A stretch of 64,000 nucleotides of DNA, from assembly GCF_000315915.1 (NCBI RefSeq), contig NC_020192.1, positions 682,001 through 746,000 of the forward strand, read 5' to 3'. The position numbers and the translations under genes were made by a program. The notes under the pieces are model-generated. The model did not search any database. It was not told the DNA's origin and saw nothing but the letters and a program-made list of their open reading frames with translations. The DNA is from Henningerozyma blattae CBS 6284 (taxonomy: Eukaryota; Ascomycota; Saccharomycetes; Saccharomycetales; Saccharomycetaceae). This document shows, one piece after another, positions 21,854 through 32,835 of the stretch. How positions within the stretch are numbered: position 1 is the first letter of the stretch; each line of letters starts with the position of its first letter.

Positions 21854-22791
21854 AATAACGGCTTTACATATTAAAAACTACATTGGGTTTTGCAATCTTT
21901 AATATTACAGGGTTTTCGTCATACACTTTTCTACCATTCATTTCTTTATTTATTATAAATTTTATTTCATTGAAAAATTCAATGTCATAAGGTTATCATT
22001 ATTTCTTATAGTCTCATAGAATTCTTAATTTCAATTTTTTTACTGTATATCATATCTTCTAATTTTCTAAATACACGTATTAAAAATACCTTTTTCTTCT
22101 CGCACACCACAGAATAACTTCTTCCCTAAAATCCAAGACAACTTAAGTCTCATCGATATAGGGATTGTCATATTTATATGGAATTATTTTAGAGCATGTA
22201 ATGCATATAGTATTTTAATGTTATGTGATCATTTATTACTTTCGTAGCATTTATAGATGTGTTGATTGAAGCTTGTCTATTAGCAATTTACACTGCCAAT
22301 TAAGATAGTCCATTTTACTTACACTAGATATATTAAAAGGCTGTATGATCAATTAGTATCGCCTAGATTGATACATACAAGGGATGATATCTTTGATAAC
22401 AGATATTCCTACTATGTAATTCTTAATACCAGAATGTGTTCGATTTAGGTAAAAAGAATTTTTCCTATTTGGAGAGAGTCATGGGTACAGGGTAAAGTTG
22501 CAAATAACTCTTCTAACATTACTAATAGCGATATGGAGGACTTATATTCTGGAAGTAACAATTAAAAGTAATATTTAAGTTAAATAAATAATATCGCATA
22601 TTATTCCAAGAATAAAAATAAGCTAGTTGAAAAATACAATCATGGGGAAAAATGTAATACTATTATTGTATATTTATTTTATATTCAATGATGTCGCTAT
22701 AGATTGAATATTGAACTACTAACCTTCTTGGGGTACTCATCACTACAATTTTCACGTGATCAAATTTTTTGAATAAAAACTTAAAAATAAT
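21854..22791. other. GSH1 to tRNA-Arg spacer
   Basis: AT-rich spacer downstream of GSH1, nothing recognisable except a CACGTGA E-box at 22754-22760 close to the 3' end of the tRNA gene. No open frame of note. Confidence 0.5.
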
Positions 22792-22864
22792 CTTCCCCGC
22801 CAGGACTCGAACCTGGAATCTTCTGGTTCGTAGCCAGACGCCGTGACCATTGGGCCACGAGGAA
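22792..22864 (-). tRNA. tRNA-Arg (anticodon ACG)
   Basis: 73 nt, minus strand. The acceptor arms TTCCTCG and CGGGGAA pair with G as discriminator. The A box (GGCCCAATGG) and the B box GGTTCGAGTCC are intact, and the anticodon loop CTACGAA gives anticodon ACG, which reads CGU/C/A as inosine. There is no intron. A T5 run downstream on the minus strand can act as the Pol III terminator. The sequence is nearly identical to S. cerevisiae tR(ACG). Confidence 0.97.
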
Positions 22865-23368
22865 CAAGATTGGTTGATTTTCTGTTTTGAAAATCTAAAT
22901 ATATCTTAATTAAAATTCTTTAAGATAAATTGAATATCTCTCTAACTCTCTTGAATCCCAGTAAAATGTTCTTTAACCCTAAAGAACATTTCCCTTTTTT
23001 AACAAATACCTTAATTATCAACTAAACTAGACATCTGAAAATTAAATAAATATACCTTTTGAAGAAAAAATTAGAATAATAATATTATTATTTTCCAGTA
23101 AATACACTAAAACTTAGTCTAATAGTTCAACAATTTAACTTGGAAAACAAAATTAAAGGAAGATTATATTTACAGTAAAATAAATAATTTCATTTATATT
23201 CCATCACCACTTCCAATTTGTAGGGGAATAAATCGGTGAGAAAAGATATACAGTTTTTAATACACTAGTAGCGTAGCTTCCAATCCTATCAAGAATTACT
23301 TTTTTTGACTTCTTTATTATACAATTTTATATACAGTTGAATCCTTAAACTTACAATATGCGCAATAT
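22865..23368. other. tRNA-Arg upstream region to MEF2 3' end
   Basis: 504 bp with no gene. It contains the short LTR-like segment at 22938-22967; the rest is AT-rich and unremarkable. Confidence 0.5.
22938..22967 (+). mobile_element. LTR fragment upstream of tRNA-Arg
   Basis: The segment reading tctaactctcttgaatccc and its following agtaaa matches the ends of the LTR-like repeats at 60487-60600 and 61378-61487. It starts about 73 bp upstream of the 5' end of the tRNA. Ty1/copia elements in yeasts insert upstream of Pol III genes, so it is probably the stub of an old solo LTR. It is short, so chance similarity of part of it cannot be excluded. Confidence 0.5.
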
Positions 23369-25900
23369 TTAATAACTATCAAGAACATCCTTCAAACTTT
23401 CTCTGGAAACCTCATTCATACCAGAATATTCTAAGATGAATGAACCATGTCCCTGAGTTATGCTTCTGAATTGGTTACTATAATTCATCATGTTTTTTAA
23501 TGGAACTTTTGCATTAATATTCACCAATGAAGATGAGATACTTTCATTAGATTTTTGTTCGGCCAAACTGTCATACATGTTAGGGTCTGGAGGGAAATAT
23601 TGAGATTCTAAAATAGAGTTGTAATCAACAGAGTTTCCTTCCAGGTTATTAGGTTTCAAATTTTCTTCAGTTTCAGATATTAAATCAATAGAAGCATTTC
23701 TTTTACCTGTTAAATCTTTTGTTACCAATCCTACGTAGCTTTGAGGTACATCTAGAACTACGTTCATTATTGGCTCTAGAATTGCAAATTGGCTTTTATC
23801 CATGCTTTCTAAAGCCTCCACTATTAAGTTTCTTGAGATTCTTAATATCTCAGATGTTTCTTCGCAATCAAATGGAATTTTCCAATCACCCTTTATCCTA
23901 ACAGCGCAAGAATACAATGGGAAGTTTTTGCTTGAATAATTTGATTGTAGGCCAGCAATAGAGCTGGCAATTAAGGAATTAACAATCGTCTCATAGGATA
24001 GAAAATGTCTCCACCCATCCCCACTTTCAGAAAAGTGGTAACTTATATGGTCTTCTACAACTAAATAATTATTATCGTTGCCTAATGGATACCAAACTTC
24101 ATGCTTTTTTCTAAATGTATTTCTTGAATCTTTGAAAGGGGTATGAGGCTCAATAGATAATGTGAATTTAAAATCAGATTCCGTAGCTCCTGTATTTTGT
24201 TTTGGATGTGAAAAAATAGACGTAGTTGTACGAAGTGTTTCTTTATATGAGATCCTGATTTCACCGAAGTTAACGTTTGCCTTCAGATTGTTGACTAGTT
24301 TGTCCTTTGCAATTTGAAGATGAAGATCACCCATACCATTAATTACAGTCTGCCCACTTTCTTCATCCTCGTAAATTGTCAAACTTGGATCATCCCTACA
24401 AAGAATGTGCAATGCCTTTTCCATCTCTAGCTTATTACCTAATGTTTTAGGCTCAACACTTGCACTAAAAACTGGTGGTGGAATGTTGATTGGTTCAATC
24501 ATAACAGATAACGGGTCTAAACCAATTTTGTTCTTTAGAGACTTTTGCCAATTCTTTTTTATGTATGAATGTGAAAGAATCGTATCACCAGTGTTTAGTT
24601 CATTTGAAACATTTGCATCTCTTTTAGAATCATTGTCTTTGCCCTTGATAATAACACCAATTTCCCCTTGGTGTAAAGACTTCACTGTTTCAACCTCATC
24701 AGCATTCATAACACCAAGGTTATTGATTCTGAATGTTCCTTTTGTTCTTGGATTATATGTAGTTGACCCTGAATTTAGAATCCCCGAATAAATACGAACC
24801 AATATCATTATTCCTCTAATTGGGTCTGTCATAACTTTGAATACAAATGCCATGGCTAAGTTATTCATACTTGCTACATCAAGCCCAAACTTTGGGTCAT
24901 AGGTTACAGGGATATCAATGGTATTCTTATCCTGTTGTTTTAGATTATAGGTTATATTAACGGGTTTTGATTCAATTGGTGAAGGTAAAAAGTGGCAAAC
25001 AGAATCTAGTAAAGGTTGAATACCTATATTTCTAAAAGATGCACCACATAATATTGGAATAACTTGTAATTTTAAAGTTGCTTTTCTTATGGATTTATTT
25101 AAAACGGATCCGGGGATTTTATCATAATTTCCCTCAGCTTCATTTAGAAAATACTCAACCAACTCTTCATCAAATTCACTTAAGGTGTCAATTATTGATT
25201 CCCTACATTTTTCTAATTGATCAATTATCTTAGAATCTGTCATATTGCTGATATTCATTATTTGAATAGAGTCAGGTACCTCTGGAGACCAGGTAATTAG
25301 TTGTCCATTTAATATATCGATTACCCCATTAAAAATGGAAGTCTTGGTTTGTGGATCAAATTTAAAATAAGGAATATTGACAAAAATAGCTCTGGCCTTC
25401 AATTTTTGAATTATATCTCTAACAGTATTATTAAATGATGCTCCCGTTCTATCCATTTTGTTGATAAAACAGATTTTAGGGATATTTCTTGAGTAATGCC
25501 ATATTTTTTCAGTTTGCGCTTGAACGCCAGAAACAGCATCTAATATTACTACTTCCCCATCAATTACTTTCAATGATTTCAGTATTTCAAAAGAGAAGTC
25601 TACATGGCCAGGAGTATCTATTAAATTAATTCTAAAATCATTTTTCTTGGGCCAATTAAATGATACTGCTGCACTTTGAATAGTAATGCCACGCTCTCGC
25701 TCCTGAGGTAAATAATCAGTAGTGGTATTACCTTGGTCTACATTCCCAATTCTATTGATTTTCCCTGAATAATACAGCATACGTTCAGTGGTGGTAGTTT
25801 TACCGGCATCGATATGAGCTACAATCCCTATATTTCGAATCTTAGAAACGTCCGAAATTGTCCTACGAAAATTTCTTAGAAATTTGAAATACTGTAGCAT
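23369..25900 (-). CDS. MEF2: Mitochondrial ribosome-recycling elongation factor G2 (Mef2)
   Basis: An 843-residue translational GTPase of the EF-G2 class, which with the mitochondrial recycling factor splits post-termination mitoribosomes. Seen: a basic N-terminus (MLQYFKFLRNFRR) suited to mitochondrial import, G1 AHIDAGKT at 28-35, DTPGH at 95-99 and NKMD at 147-150. EF-G domain II, a domain III/IV with IPPPVFSASVEPKTLGNK, NGMGDLHLQIAKDKLVNNLKA, and the C-terminal domain V block KVPLKNMMNYSNQFRSITQGHG follow. Length is close to S. cerevisiae Mef2 (819 aa); the family has many insertions. The start ATG at 25900 is first in frame. Neighbour of GSH1, as in S. cerevisiae. Intact. Confidence 0.95.
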   Translation of the reverse strand: MLQYFKFLRNFRRTISDVSKIRNIGIVAHIDAGKTTTTERMLYYSGKINRIGNVDQGNTTTDYLPQERERGITIQSAAVSFNWPKKNDFRINLIDTPGHVDFSFEILKSLKVIDGEVVILDAVSGVQAQTEKIWHYSRNIPKICFINKMDRTGASFNNTVRDIIQKLKARAIFVNIPYFKFDPQTKTSIFNGVIDILNGQLITWSPEVPDSIQIMNISNMTDSKIIDQLEKCRESIIDTLSEFDEELVEYFLNEAEGNYDKIPGSVLNKSIRKATLKLQVIPILCGASFRNIGIQPLLDSVCHFLPSPIESKPVNITYNLKQQDKNTIDIPVTYDPKFGLDVASMNNLAMAFVFKVMTDPIRGIMILVRIYSGILNSGSTTYNPRTKGTFRINNLGVMNADEVETVKSLHQGEIGVIIKGKDNDSKRDANVSNELNTGDTILSHSYIKKNWQKSLKNKIGLDPLSVMIEPINIPPPVFSASVEPKTLGNKLEMEKALHILCRDDPSLTIYEDEESGQTVINGMGDLHLQIAKDKLVNNLKANVNFGEIRISYKETLRTTTSIFSHPKQNTGATESDFKFTLSIEPHTPFKDSRNTFRKKHEVWYPLGNDNNYLVVEDHISYHFSESGDGWRHFLSYETIVNSLIASSIAGLQSNYSSKNFPLYSCAVRIKGDWKIPFDCEETSEILRISRNLIVEALESMDKSQFAILEPIMNVVLDVPQSYVGLVTKDLTGKRNASIDLISETEENLKPNNLEGNSVDYNSILESQYFPPDPNMYDSLAEQKSNESISSSLVNINAKVPLKNMMNYSNQFRSITQGHGSFILEYSGMNEVSRESLKDVLDSY

Positions 25901-26156
25901 CGTATATAATGTATTGCAATTGTTATTGAAACGAATATTTGATGTTGAAATACTTCTGAAAGAATATCTATCTAAAATGTATTCTCATTTAAATATATAC
26001 TAACATTTTACCCTCAGCGGGAAAAATGAAATTTCTGTAATCACGTGCCAACAGGAAATTATAAAAATATTACGAATTAAGAGAAACGAATTATTACTAT
26101 TACAGTGGTATAAACGAGACTTTCATTTTGGTATATTTTCTGATTCAGTGAACAGT

Positions 26157-27830
26157 CTAATAAACTGCTAAAACGCTTTCTTCTAAAGTATCATCTTGAG
26201 AAGCGCCGATTTGAATCCTGGACTTTAATTTATCAGGGTTTTGAGCTAGACCCTTCTTTGAACAGTTATTGTCATCAGCTACATCTATATCTTGATTTGT
26301 TTCGACTGGAGTTGAACCTATATACACCGGAGCAGAAAACTGTTTCAAATTTTCTTCAAAATCCCAAACTTTATTTTGAAGAAGAGCAGATTCACTTTGT
26401 TTATCAAGACTAACTTCATGTTTTAAGGCTCTAATCTCTCGTAAGGCTGATAATTCTTCTTCATCACTAATGGTTTCTAATAGCTCATCATCTTCTATAT
26501 CAGATTCTGTAATTGGTTTGCGTTGCTTTTCAGATTCCGTCATTGTTACTTTACCATCTTTACCGATGTTTAAGCTAACAGTATATTTATCTTTTCTTCC
26601 ATTCCTTTCTCGTTCATCTTTTTCCCATTTCTTTAAGTTTCGCTGTTGTTTCTTTAACATTAAGGCTCTTTCTCTGGCAGATCCCCATATATTTCCATTA
26701 TCTGACATGCTAAAATCGCTTGCATTATCAATAATCTTAGTACGTTCAGCAGAGGTATCTTGAAAGTATAATAGCTTGTCTAATCTTTCCTGTGCCGCCA
26801 CTAAATCAGGATCCACATTAGGATCATGGGTATCAGCAGTTGATGATAAATTTTCTACAGATTGTTCATGAGGAATACTTTCACCCTCTAATACCATTTT
26901 CCTCCTTCTTTCTCTTTCTAAATCTTTTTCCATCTTCATTAATTGTTTATCTGATTTTTGAAATTCATTTTTTCCCATTGCAGTAGACATCATGTAAATT
27001 TTCTCTTTTTTCTTCTTTTTTTTACTTTTATCTGAATCATTCAAATTAGTTTTATTTAAATTATTATTAATATCTTCCTTTTCTTTTTTCAATAACTCCA
27101 AAATCATCATTCTCTCTTTTGAGGATATGAGTTCTTCGCCGCAGAAAGAACAACTTTTCATATGCAAACCTTCTCGAGCACATATAATTTTACCACATAA
27201 TAAACAATTAGGTGCAGCATCAAATACAGGATGTCTATTTCCTTGGCAATTACAGATATAATTTTTTATATCACCACCTTCTTCTTCTAATTCTAACATT
27301 TTTACAACATCTTCAATCTCCTTCAAGGATCTTGCTTTCTTTGTCTTTGCACTTCTAGTAGAATTATTCAATTTGGTTTTACTACCTTGAAATTTTTGTG
27401 ATATTGTGTAACCATCAGATTCAGAGTTAGAATTTTTAGTAGTTAAAGAGCTTTCCCTTTTTGCTGTGTTATTTTGCCCCTTCTCCATGGTACTTTTAGA
27501 GTTTTTATCATATATATTGGGACTTTCTTTGGAATTCTTGAGATTGTTTTGAGAATGGTTAGTCTTATTAGTAGTGGGAAGTATTTTCGCTGATTCTGTT
27601 TTGTGCGTATCTTTCTCTGACAGTAGTCTATTAAATTCTATCACAAACTCGAAAGCCATGTCAGTCTGACCTAAGATATCAAAAAATTTAGCAGATATAG
27701 CATCATGGCCTTCAAGCTCCCAATCATTTGAAACAATGCCATTGCATAGAACCCTAGCATCACTTTCCTCAATAGGTACAATATTGGGGATTATTTTAGC
27801 AGCGTATTCAATAGCTTGAGATCTAGTCAT
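26157..27830 (-). CDS. RQT4: Ribosome quality-control trigger complex subunit Rqt4 (ASC-1 homologue)
   Basis: 557 residues. In S. cerevisiae Rqt4 (YKR023W) acts with Slh1 and Cue3 to dissociate collided, ubiquitinated ribosomes; the animal homologue is ASC-1/TRIP4. Seen: helical N-terminal region (MTRSQAIEYAAKIIP onward), an Asn/Ser-rich linker, then a zf-C2HC5-type zinc-binding block at about residues 192-236. The block has the pairs CNC, CLLC, C, C, CSFC in the order typical of ASC-1 proteins. It is followed by Lys/Glu-rich helices (to about 400) and an acidic tail. The longest open frame starts at GTG (27860); the first ATG at 27830 gives a start matching the family, so it is chosen. Divergent from the CCCH gene with 337 bp between the start codons. 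Confidence 0.88.
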   Translation of the reverse strand: MTRSQAIEYAAKIIPNIVPIEESDARVLCNGIVSNDWELEGHDAISAKFFDILGQTDMAFEFVIEFNRLLSEKDTHKTESAKILPTTNKTNHSQNNLKNSKESPNIYDKNSKSTMEKGQNNTAKRESSLTTKNSNSESDGYTISQKFQGSKTKLNNSTRSAKTKKARSLKEIEDVVKMLELEEEGGDIKNYICNCQGNRHPVFDAAPNCLLCGKIICAREGLHMKSCSFCGEELISSKERMMILELLKKEKEDINNNLNKTNLNDSDKSKKKKKKEKIYMMSTAMGKNEFQKSDKQLMKMEKDLERERRRKMVLEGESIPHEQSVENLSSTADTHDPNVDPDLVAAQERLDKLLYFQDTSAERTKIIDNASDFSMSDNGNIWGSARERALMLKKQQRNLKKWEKDERERNGRKDKYTVSLNIGKDGKVTMTESEKQRKPITESDIEDDELLETISDEEELSALREIRALKHEVSLDKQSESALLQNKVWDFEENLKQFSAPVYIGSTPVETNQDIDVADDNNCSKKGLAQNPDKLKSRIQIGASQDDTLEESVLAVY

Positions 27831-28167
27831 TTCAAAAATATACTTTTTATATTTGGCCACTTTAAGCTCTTACAGATTCTATAAATATAAACACTAATAT
27901 TACTTGAAAAAGTTATTCAGTTTAACTTTCAGGATAAATTCATTTTTATATATAATTACTGCTATGGACCAATCTCTGGTGTCATTGCTAATATTTTTCT
28001 ACAAAGAAATAGCTCTTATAGCGAGAATTTGAAACTTAAAAAATGTTTTCCAGCTATATAGGAAAAAATATCAAATCAAATTTGAAACTTAAAAGCAAGA
28101 CCAGTAATAATAGTTCATGAACTCTAGTTCATAATCATTGTTCTTATATAAAAAAAACATAGTAAGT

Positions 28168-31110
28168 ATGGGTTATAAAAACAAGCACCATCCACAGTCT
28201 TCTTATGCAAGAATTCATTCTAGATACCAAAGCGGTGGCTATTCTAATGCAGGTACAAGAGAATCCTTATTAAGAAGAATAGGAGCATTAGAGGAATCTA
28301 TTGATGATATTTTAAAAGAATATGAGACGAATTATAAGGAAACTTTGCATTTTTTGTCTAACCGTGATCATTCTAAATATATCCAGAACATTGACCCTTT
28401 CAAAAACAATAATGATCAACCACGAAACCTTGATCAATCTTCCACTAAAATTGATGTTAATAAAAATACAGAACTTTCCACTAAAGTTCCCCCTCAAGAA
28501 ACGCATTCAGGCTTGCCTGAAAAAATAGAGCCAAGAGCTGCTACAAAAGAAAATATAATATCTTCAACAAGTATTCAAAAATCTTCTTCTGAAAGTAAGC
28601 CAGCACTAAAGAATGTCCAATCAACCATACTAATTTCGAACTTTGAGGACAACTTAACTGAGATTGCTAAGAAGTCTGTGAATTGTTCTATAGATATACC
28701 AAAAACCTCCCAAGATAATCATATTGTTTCAGTAGTACATTCAGTAAGTTTTCCAGAACCTAGAAAAGAGACAAATGATAAATTAAATCCAATATCTACC
28801 CATCATTCGGTACCTAAGACTACACCATCTGATACTACTATAGAGAATGATCTAATTGCTACTATTCAATCTGATACTAAAGCTACTCTTTCCGCAGCAC
28901 CAATTGTCTCCGTTGGTTTAGAAATTCCCTCTAAGGATCTTAACAGTTCACACTTAATTAACAAAAATCTTAATCAAATTTCTCAAACAGATGTTCCAAA
29001 AATTCAATCAGGATTAAATTTAGATGTGCAAGAAAGAAATGCAGCACTAAACAAAACAAATGAGGTAGTGAATCAAAGAATGTCCCATTCAATAGCTGTT
29101 GCTGAAACGAAATGCAAGAATAACTCAAAACCACATTCAGTTAGTCGTACTGAATTATCTACAAACGAGGCACTTGACTGTAAAACTACTACTTCAATTA
29201 ACAGTCCTAAAGAGAAGGTTCAGAATGATAAGACAAATGAGAATTTTCAAAATGAACCAGTAAAAACACAATTAACTCCTGAAAATACCAAAATTTCATC
29301 AGCGGACAATGATAAGATGAACAAGATACTAAAACTTCCAGTAGCTCAACCTCCAGAACAAGTTATTTCCCCAATTGTAAAACACGGCGCTAGTATTACA
29401 GCTTGTGATGTAAATAAAGCATCTGATGATGGTACTTCTCTTAATAAACTCACCTTAAATAAAAATAATGAAATAAAAGAAATACCACTTTCTAATGGAA
29501 AGTCAAAGACTACTATTACCAAAAGAGAATCAGTTATATGCTCAGATAAGGTTAATACAGATCAAGTCAGTAGTAATGGGAATGTGACTTCATCTGATTT
29601 AGTTCTATACAATAAGCCAAAGAATACTGATATTGTTGCAGACCATGCCATGGTTATTGAATTAGCGTCAGATCGTCAAGTTAAACAACCTTCTGAATTC
29701 AACGATGATAAAGCTAAAGCGCTTGGTTTTCCAACTGCTCCGTGCAAGTCTCAAACGGACTTGCCAAAGCAACGATCATCTATACAAATTGATACTGTAG
29801 GGAATAAATTGGTTATCCAGACCTTTGATCTACAAGATGATAACGAAACTAACAAGATAAATGATGGTGATACTTCAAAGAATGCAGCTACAGCAGTTGT
29901 ATTAAGGGAGACAGATATTTCTCCGCACGGTGATGTATCTGACGCAACTAATAGTGAGCTTTCATTCCTTAGACATATTTGTAATAATTATCTAAATATT
30001 TCCCACATGTTGACTACTATCAAGTTCAAAAAATTGTGCTGTATTTCTTCCAAGAAAGAGAAGCCAATAGGCTTATTTGGCATTGCGAATCATGGTGACA
30101 CTTTACAATTGTTATCATTAAATAGCGATCAGATTAGCGCAATTGGCAAGCATTGGGATGTATTTGTTAGTATGTTGAAGGCTTTTAATGAGACTGAGGA
30201 AAGATTAAAAAAGTTTCTTGTATGGCAAGGATTTGTGGCAGGAACTACTTTTCCACCTGGAAAATTGACCACATTTTATTGGATGGATACCTATTATAAG
30301 CATGTGTACGGTAGTAGTATATACAAGAAGGTTGATGGAAATGAATCCTTTATAGCTCCTGAAAAACCATTTTGTAAACAATTCTGCAAGTACGGTGAAT
30401 GTAATACCAAAAAATGTAGGTTCATTCATGATAAGAAAAATATTGCTTTATGTAAGGATTACTTCTTTAGAGGTGCATGTTATAAGGATTGTAATCTAAC
30501 CCATCAGCCTCGCGGTAACGCAAATGTTATTCCTGTATGCAAATATGACTTCTTTGGCACATGTAATTATCCTTTTGGTGCTGAGACAGGGGAATATGGC
30601 CCCGATTATTGTAAATATGTGCACAATTCAAAAGCTAGAAAGGATTACCCAAATTGTATGAGCTTTGCTTACGGTAGTTTCTGTGAGGACGGACTAAATT
30701 GTGAATTTCCCCATGTTTGGGAATGCTTTAATGAGTATATGGGTATACCCTGTGTTTTCTCAGGATGCACATATTCACACTCAAATAAATCCCTTGCAGA
30801 ACCTGGTTTTACCCACAAGATTCCATTAAATAAGATCCCTGATAAAGCATACTTAACTAAAAGTAAAATTTTAAGTGGGCATCACACGATTACGCCTCAT
30901 TATCATTCTGAACAATCATCTAGTGGAATTAAGCGCTCAAGAGGTAGCAATTTTCATGAAGATGATAATCAGATACACAAGAAGCCTAGATCTAAAACCT
31001 TGGAAGAAAAGCTAGATCTTCCTGCTAAAGGTCCTAATAATGGCACATATAGAAGGAATGTTGGTACAACTCCGACTGTAAGATTAGACGAAGAATTCAT
31101 CCCCCTATAG
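28168..31110 (+). CDS. Large protein with five CCCH zinc fingers
   Basis: 980 residues; I do not recognise a certain S. cerevisiae counterpart. Seen: N-terminal segment with a predicted short coiled coil (about 25-60), a long Ser/Thr/Lys/Asn-rich disordered region (about 70-600), then a folded stretch. A cluster of five CCCH fingers follows at about residues 736-870 with spacings C8C4C3H, C8C3C3H, C7C15C3H, C8C5C3H and C8C4C3H; the third has an unusually long second loop. The tail is basic (KRSRGS, KKPRSKT) and ends RLDEEFIPL. Five tandem CCCH fingers occur in Yth1/CPSF30 and in ZC3H3/Red5 RNA-processing factors. The order here looks closer to ZC3H3/Red5, and LEE1 is another candidate, so an RNA-binding nuclear role is inferred. 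The longest frame starts at TTG (28138); ATG at 28168 is used. Confidence 0.85.
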   Translation: MGYKNKHHPQSSYARIHSRYQSGGYSNAGTRESLLRRIGALEESIDDILKEYETNYKETLHFLSNRDHSKYIQNIDPFKNNNDQPRNLDQSSTKIDVNKNTELSTKVPPQETHSGLPEKIEPRAATKENIISSTSIQKSSSESKPALKNVQSTILISNFEDNLTEIAKKSVNCSIDIPKTSQDNHIVSVVHSVSFPEPRKETNDKLNPISTHHSVPKTTPSDTTIENDLIATIQSDTKATLSAAPIVSVGLEIPSKDLNSSHLINKNLNQISQTDVPKIQSGLNLDVQERNAALNKTNEVVNQRMSHSIAVAETKCKNNSKPHSVSRTELSTNEALDCKTTTSINSPKEKVQNDKTNENFQNEPVKTQLTPENTKISSADNDKMNKILKLPVAQPPEQVISPIVKHGASITACDVNKASDDGTSLNKLTLNKNNEIKEIPLSNGKSKTTITKRESVICSDKVNTDQVSSNGNVTSSDLVLYNKPKNTDIVADHAMVIELASDRQVKQPSEFNDDKAKALGFPTAPCKSQTDLPKQRSSIQIDTVGNKLVIQTFDLQDDNETNKINDGDTSKNAATAVVLRETDISPHGDVSDATNSELSFLRHICNNYLNISHMLTTIKFKKLCCISSKKEKPIGLFGIANHGDTLQLLSLNSDQISAIGKHWDVFVSMLKAFNETEERLKKFLVWQGFVAGTTFPPGKLTTFYWMDTYYKHVYGSSIYKKVDGNESFIAPEKPFCKQFCKYGECNTKKCRFIHDKKNIALCKDYFFRGACYKDCNLTHQPRGNANVIPVCKYDFFGTCNYPFGAETGEYGPDYCKYVHNSKARKDYPNCMSFAYGSFCEDGLNCEFPHVWECFNEYMGIPCVFSGCTYSHSNKSLAEPGFTHKIPLNKIPDKAYLTKSKILSGHHTITPHYHSEQSSSGIKRSRGSNFHEDDNQIHKKPRSKTLEEKLDLPAKGPNNGTYRRNVGTTPTVRLDEEFIPL

Positions 31111-32368
31111 AATAGAAAGTCTAATTATTCCTTTTTATCATTAACTCGTTAACTGTATGCCTACCCATATTGAAAATTTTTTATATGATAATGCCCTAAT
31201 TAAATTCGGTAAAATTTGAAGTCTGCCTACTTATTTGAAAATTTAAATATAGGGCTAAAAAAATTTTCAATTTTCTCCGAGAAAAATCTCTATTCGAAAA
31301 GTATAAAATGCGAAACGTTTGAGACTTTTATCTCATATTCATAATTCTTTCTAATTCTAGTTTGAAATATTTTTTAATACACCAATCGTCAGTAGTGGTT
31401 AGTACTATCTCAAGATAATATTAATTACCATTATATTATAGAAACCTAATGTTTCATTTGTTTGTGTTCTTACTGTCGATGAGGGTTTTCCTTCGGGATT
31501 GGTCTTATTTGACAAGTTAATACTGGGACTCTGAACATATGATTCTCATACAATAACCCATAGCTGAATGAATTTTGACACATCCTAAACAAATGTGGCA
31601 CAATTTTCATTTCGTTTCCGGTTTCTTAGATAAAAACTATTATGAGGGAGGCCCTTATAGGCAAAGACCTAGAGGGAAATGCATGTTTCCAGAGAGTTAT
31701 ATAATGTAACTTGAGAGTTTGGGATCTACAATGCTTCTTCTTCATGTTAGGACAATTTTGAAATTTTACTCTTGGTGTAATAAAAATTATTTTGATATTT
31801 AGTCAGAATAAGTGTTAGAATTCTTAAAATAGTCTAGCTTATTCACTTTACAGTATGTGTGGGAGTTTATACGATTAGGTGTGAAGATATTAGTAACTTA
31901 CCAATACCTTATTCTAGCATATCAGCTTTAGAAATAAGGAGACAACAAATGGATATAGCCTGTTGAGCTTCTTAGTGTTCAAGTTATGTTAGGATCTAAA
32001 AGTTAATATCATAAAGCTATTAAACTACATTATGATTTCTAAATTGGTCATTGTATATTAAACTATAGTTTGAAAAGAGCTTTTGTTTACCTAATGTTTT
32101 AAACAGCCCACTCGTTTTGTTCATTCAGGGGGTTAGTAGATTATATTAGTTTACAATTGTATACAGCTTACAATTTTCTAACCAATTTTTTCTGTAAAAA
32201 CATTGCGTAATACGTATAATAAAATATTGCAAAAAAATCTAGTCTTTTAGAATTAATACTGTCATAAGTATAAAACAAGTAATCAAAGTCATAAGTTCTT
32301 CTGCGAAATAAATCAACAAGAGGAATCATAGAATAAATTTGTCAGATCTGTAGCAATATGCTAAAAAC
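31111..32368. other. Spacer downstream of the CCCH gene
   Basis: 1.26 kb without an open frame of note. The stretch 31460-31720 is less AT-rich than its surroundings and has small inverted motifs, but I cannot assign it to an RNA family (see rejected items). Confidence 0.4.
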
Positions 32369-32769
32369 TGAATATCATCATAATTTAGAGAATAATTCTT
32401 TTTTTTATTAATTGTTTGATAGTATAGAAACCTCCTACCCTTTTAAGTAGGAATAACAATTACATATAATATATAAAATACAAAGATTAGGCATCAAATG
32501 AAATGTTGGCAATTTATACATTATTTTTGGACGAGAGGTTCAACTCATCGTCGTCTATAGGTTAAAAAAATTTACCTAATTAACCTTACAAGAGTTATAT
32601 ATCTCTCATGCTTAGTATAACCTATAGTAGCTACATGATGTACGCTAATTGGCAGCAATGAATTTACTAATTAGGGTTTTTAATAGCAACGTATATTCAC
32701 GTTATACTCTCTTTTATCTTAAAACAGTATATCCACTGTTGTATGTATAAAGACCATAAATATCTAACG
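32369..32769 (-). mobile_element. Solo LTR, family A (Ty1-like)
   Basis: About 400 bp strongly similar, in the same orientation, to 62994-63399, which is the LTR attached to a Ty1-like RNase H fragment. Shared blocks include agaaacctcctaccctttt, ggcaatttatacattattt, gagttat...ctctcatgcttagtat, gctacatgatgtac, gcaacgtatattca and the shared end near tatgtataaagacca. Strand is set by that element, which reads leftward. The ends are approximate (TG at 32369; the other end aligned to CA reads CG here). No clear target-site duplication was found. Confidence 0.8.
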
Positions 32770-32835
32770 TAAATTAAGTAGCATTATAAATTTAAAGATA
32801 AAGGTTAGATAATAGCATTAAAGGTGATAATATAT

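Noticed and set aside
28138..28167. Ten extra N-terminal codons of the CCCH gene
   Set aside because: The first codon is TTG; the first ATG is at 28168.
31471..31535. Possible C/D box snoRNA (gatgag near the start, ctga near the end)
   Set aside because: The C box departs from RTGATGA, the terminal stem is weak, and I could not match the guide to an rRNA target. It would need a snoRNA profile search.
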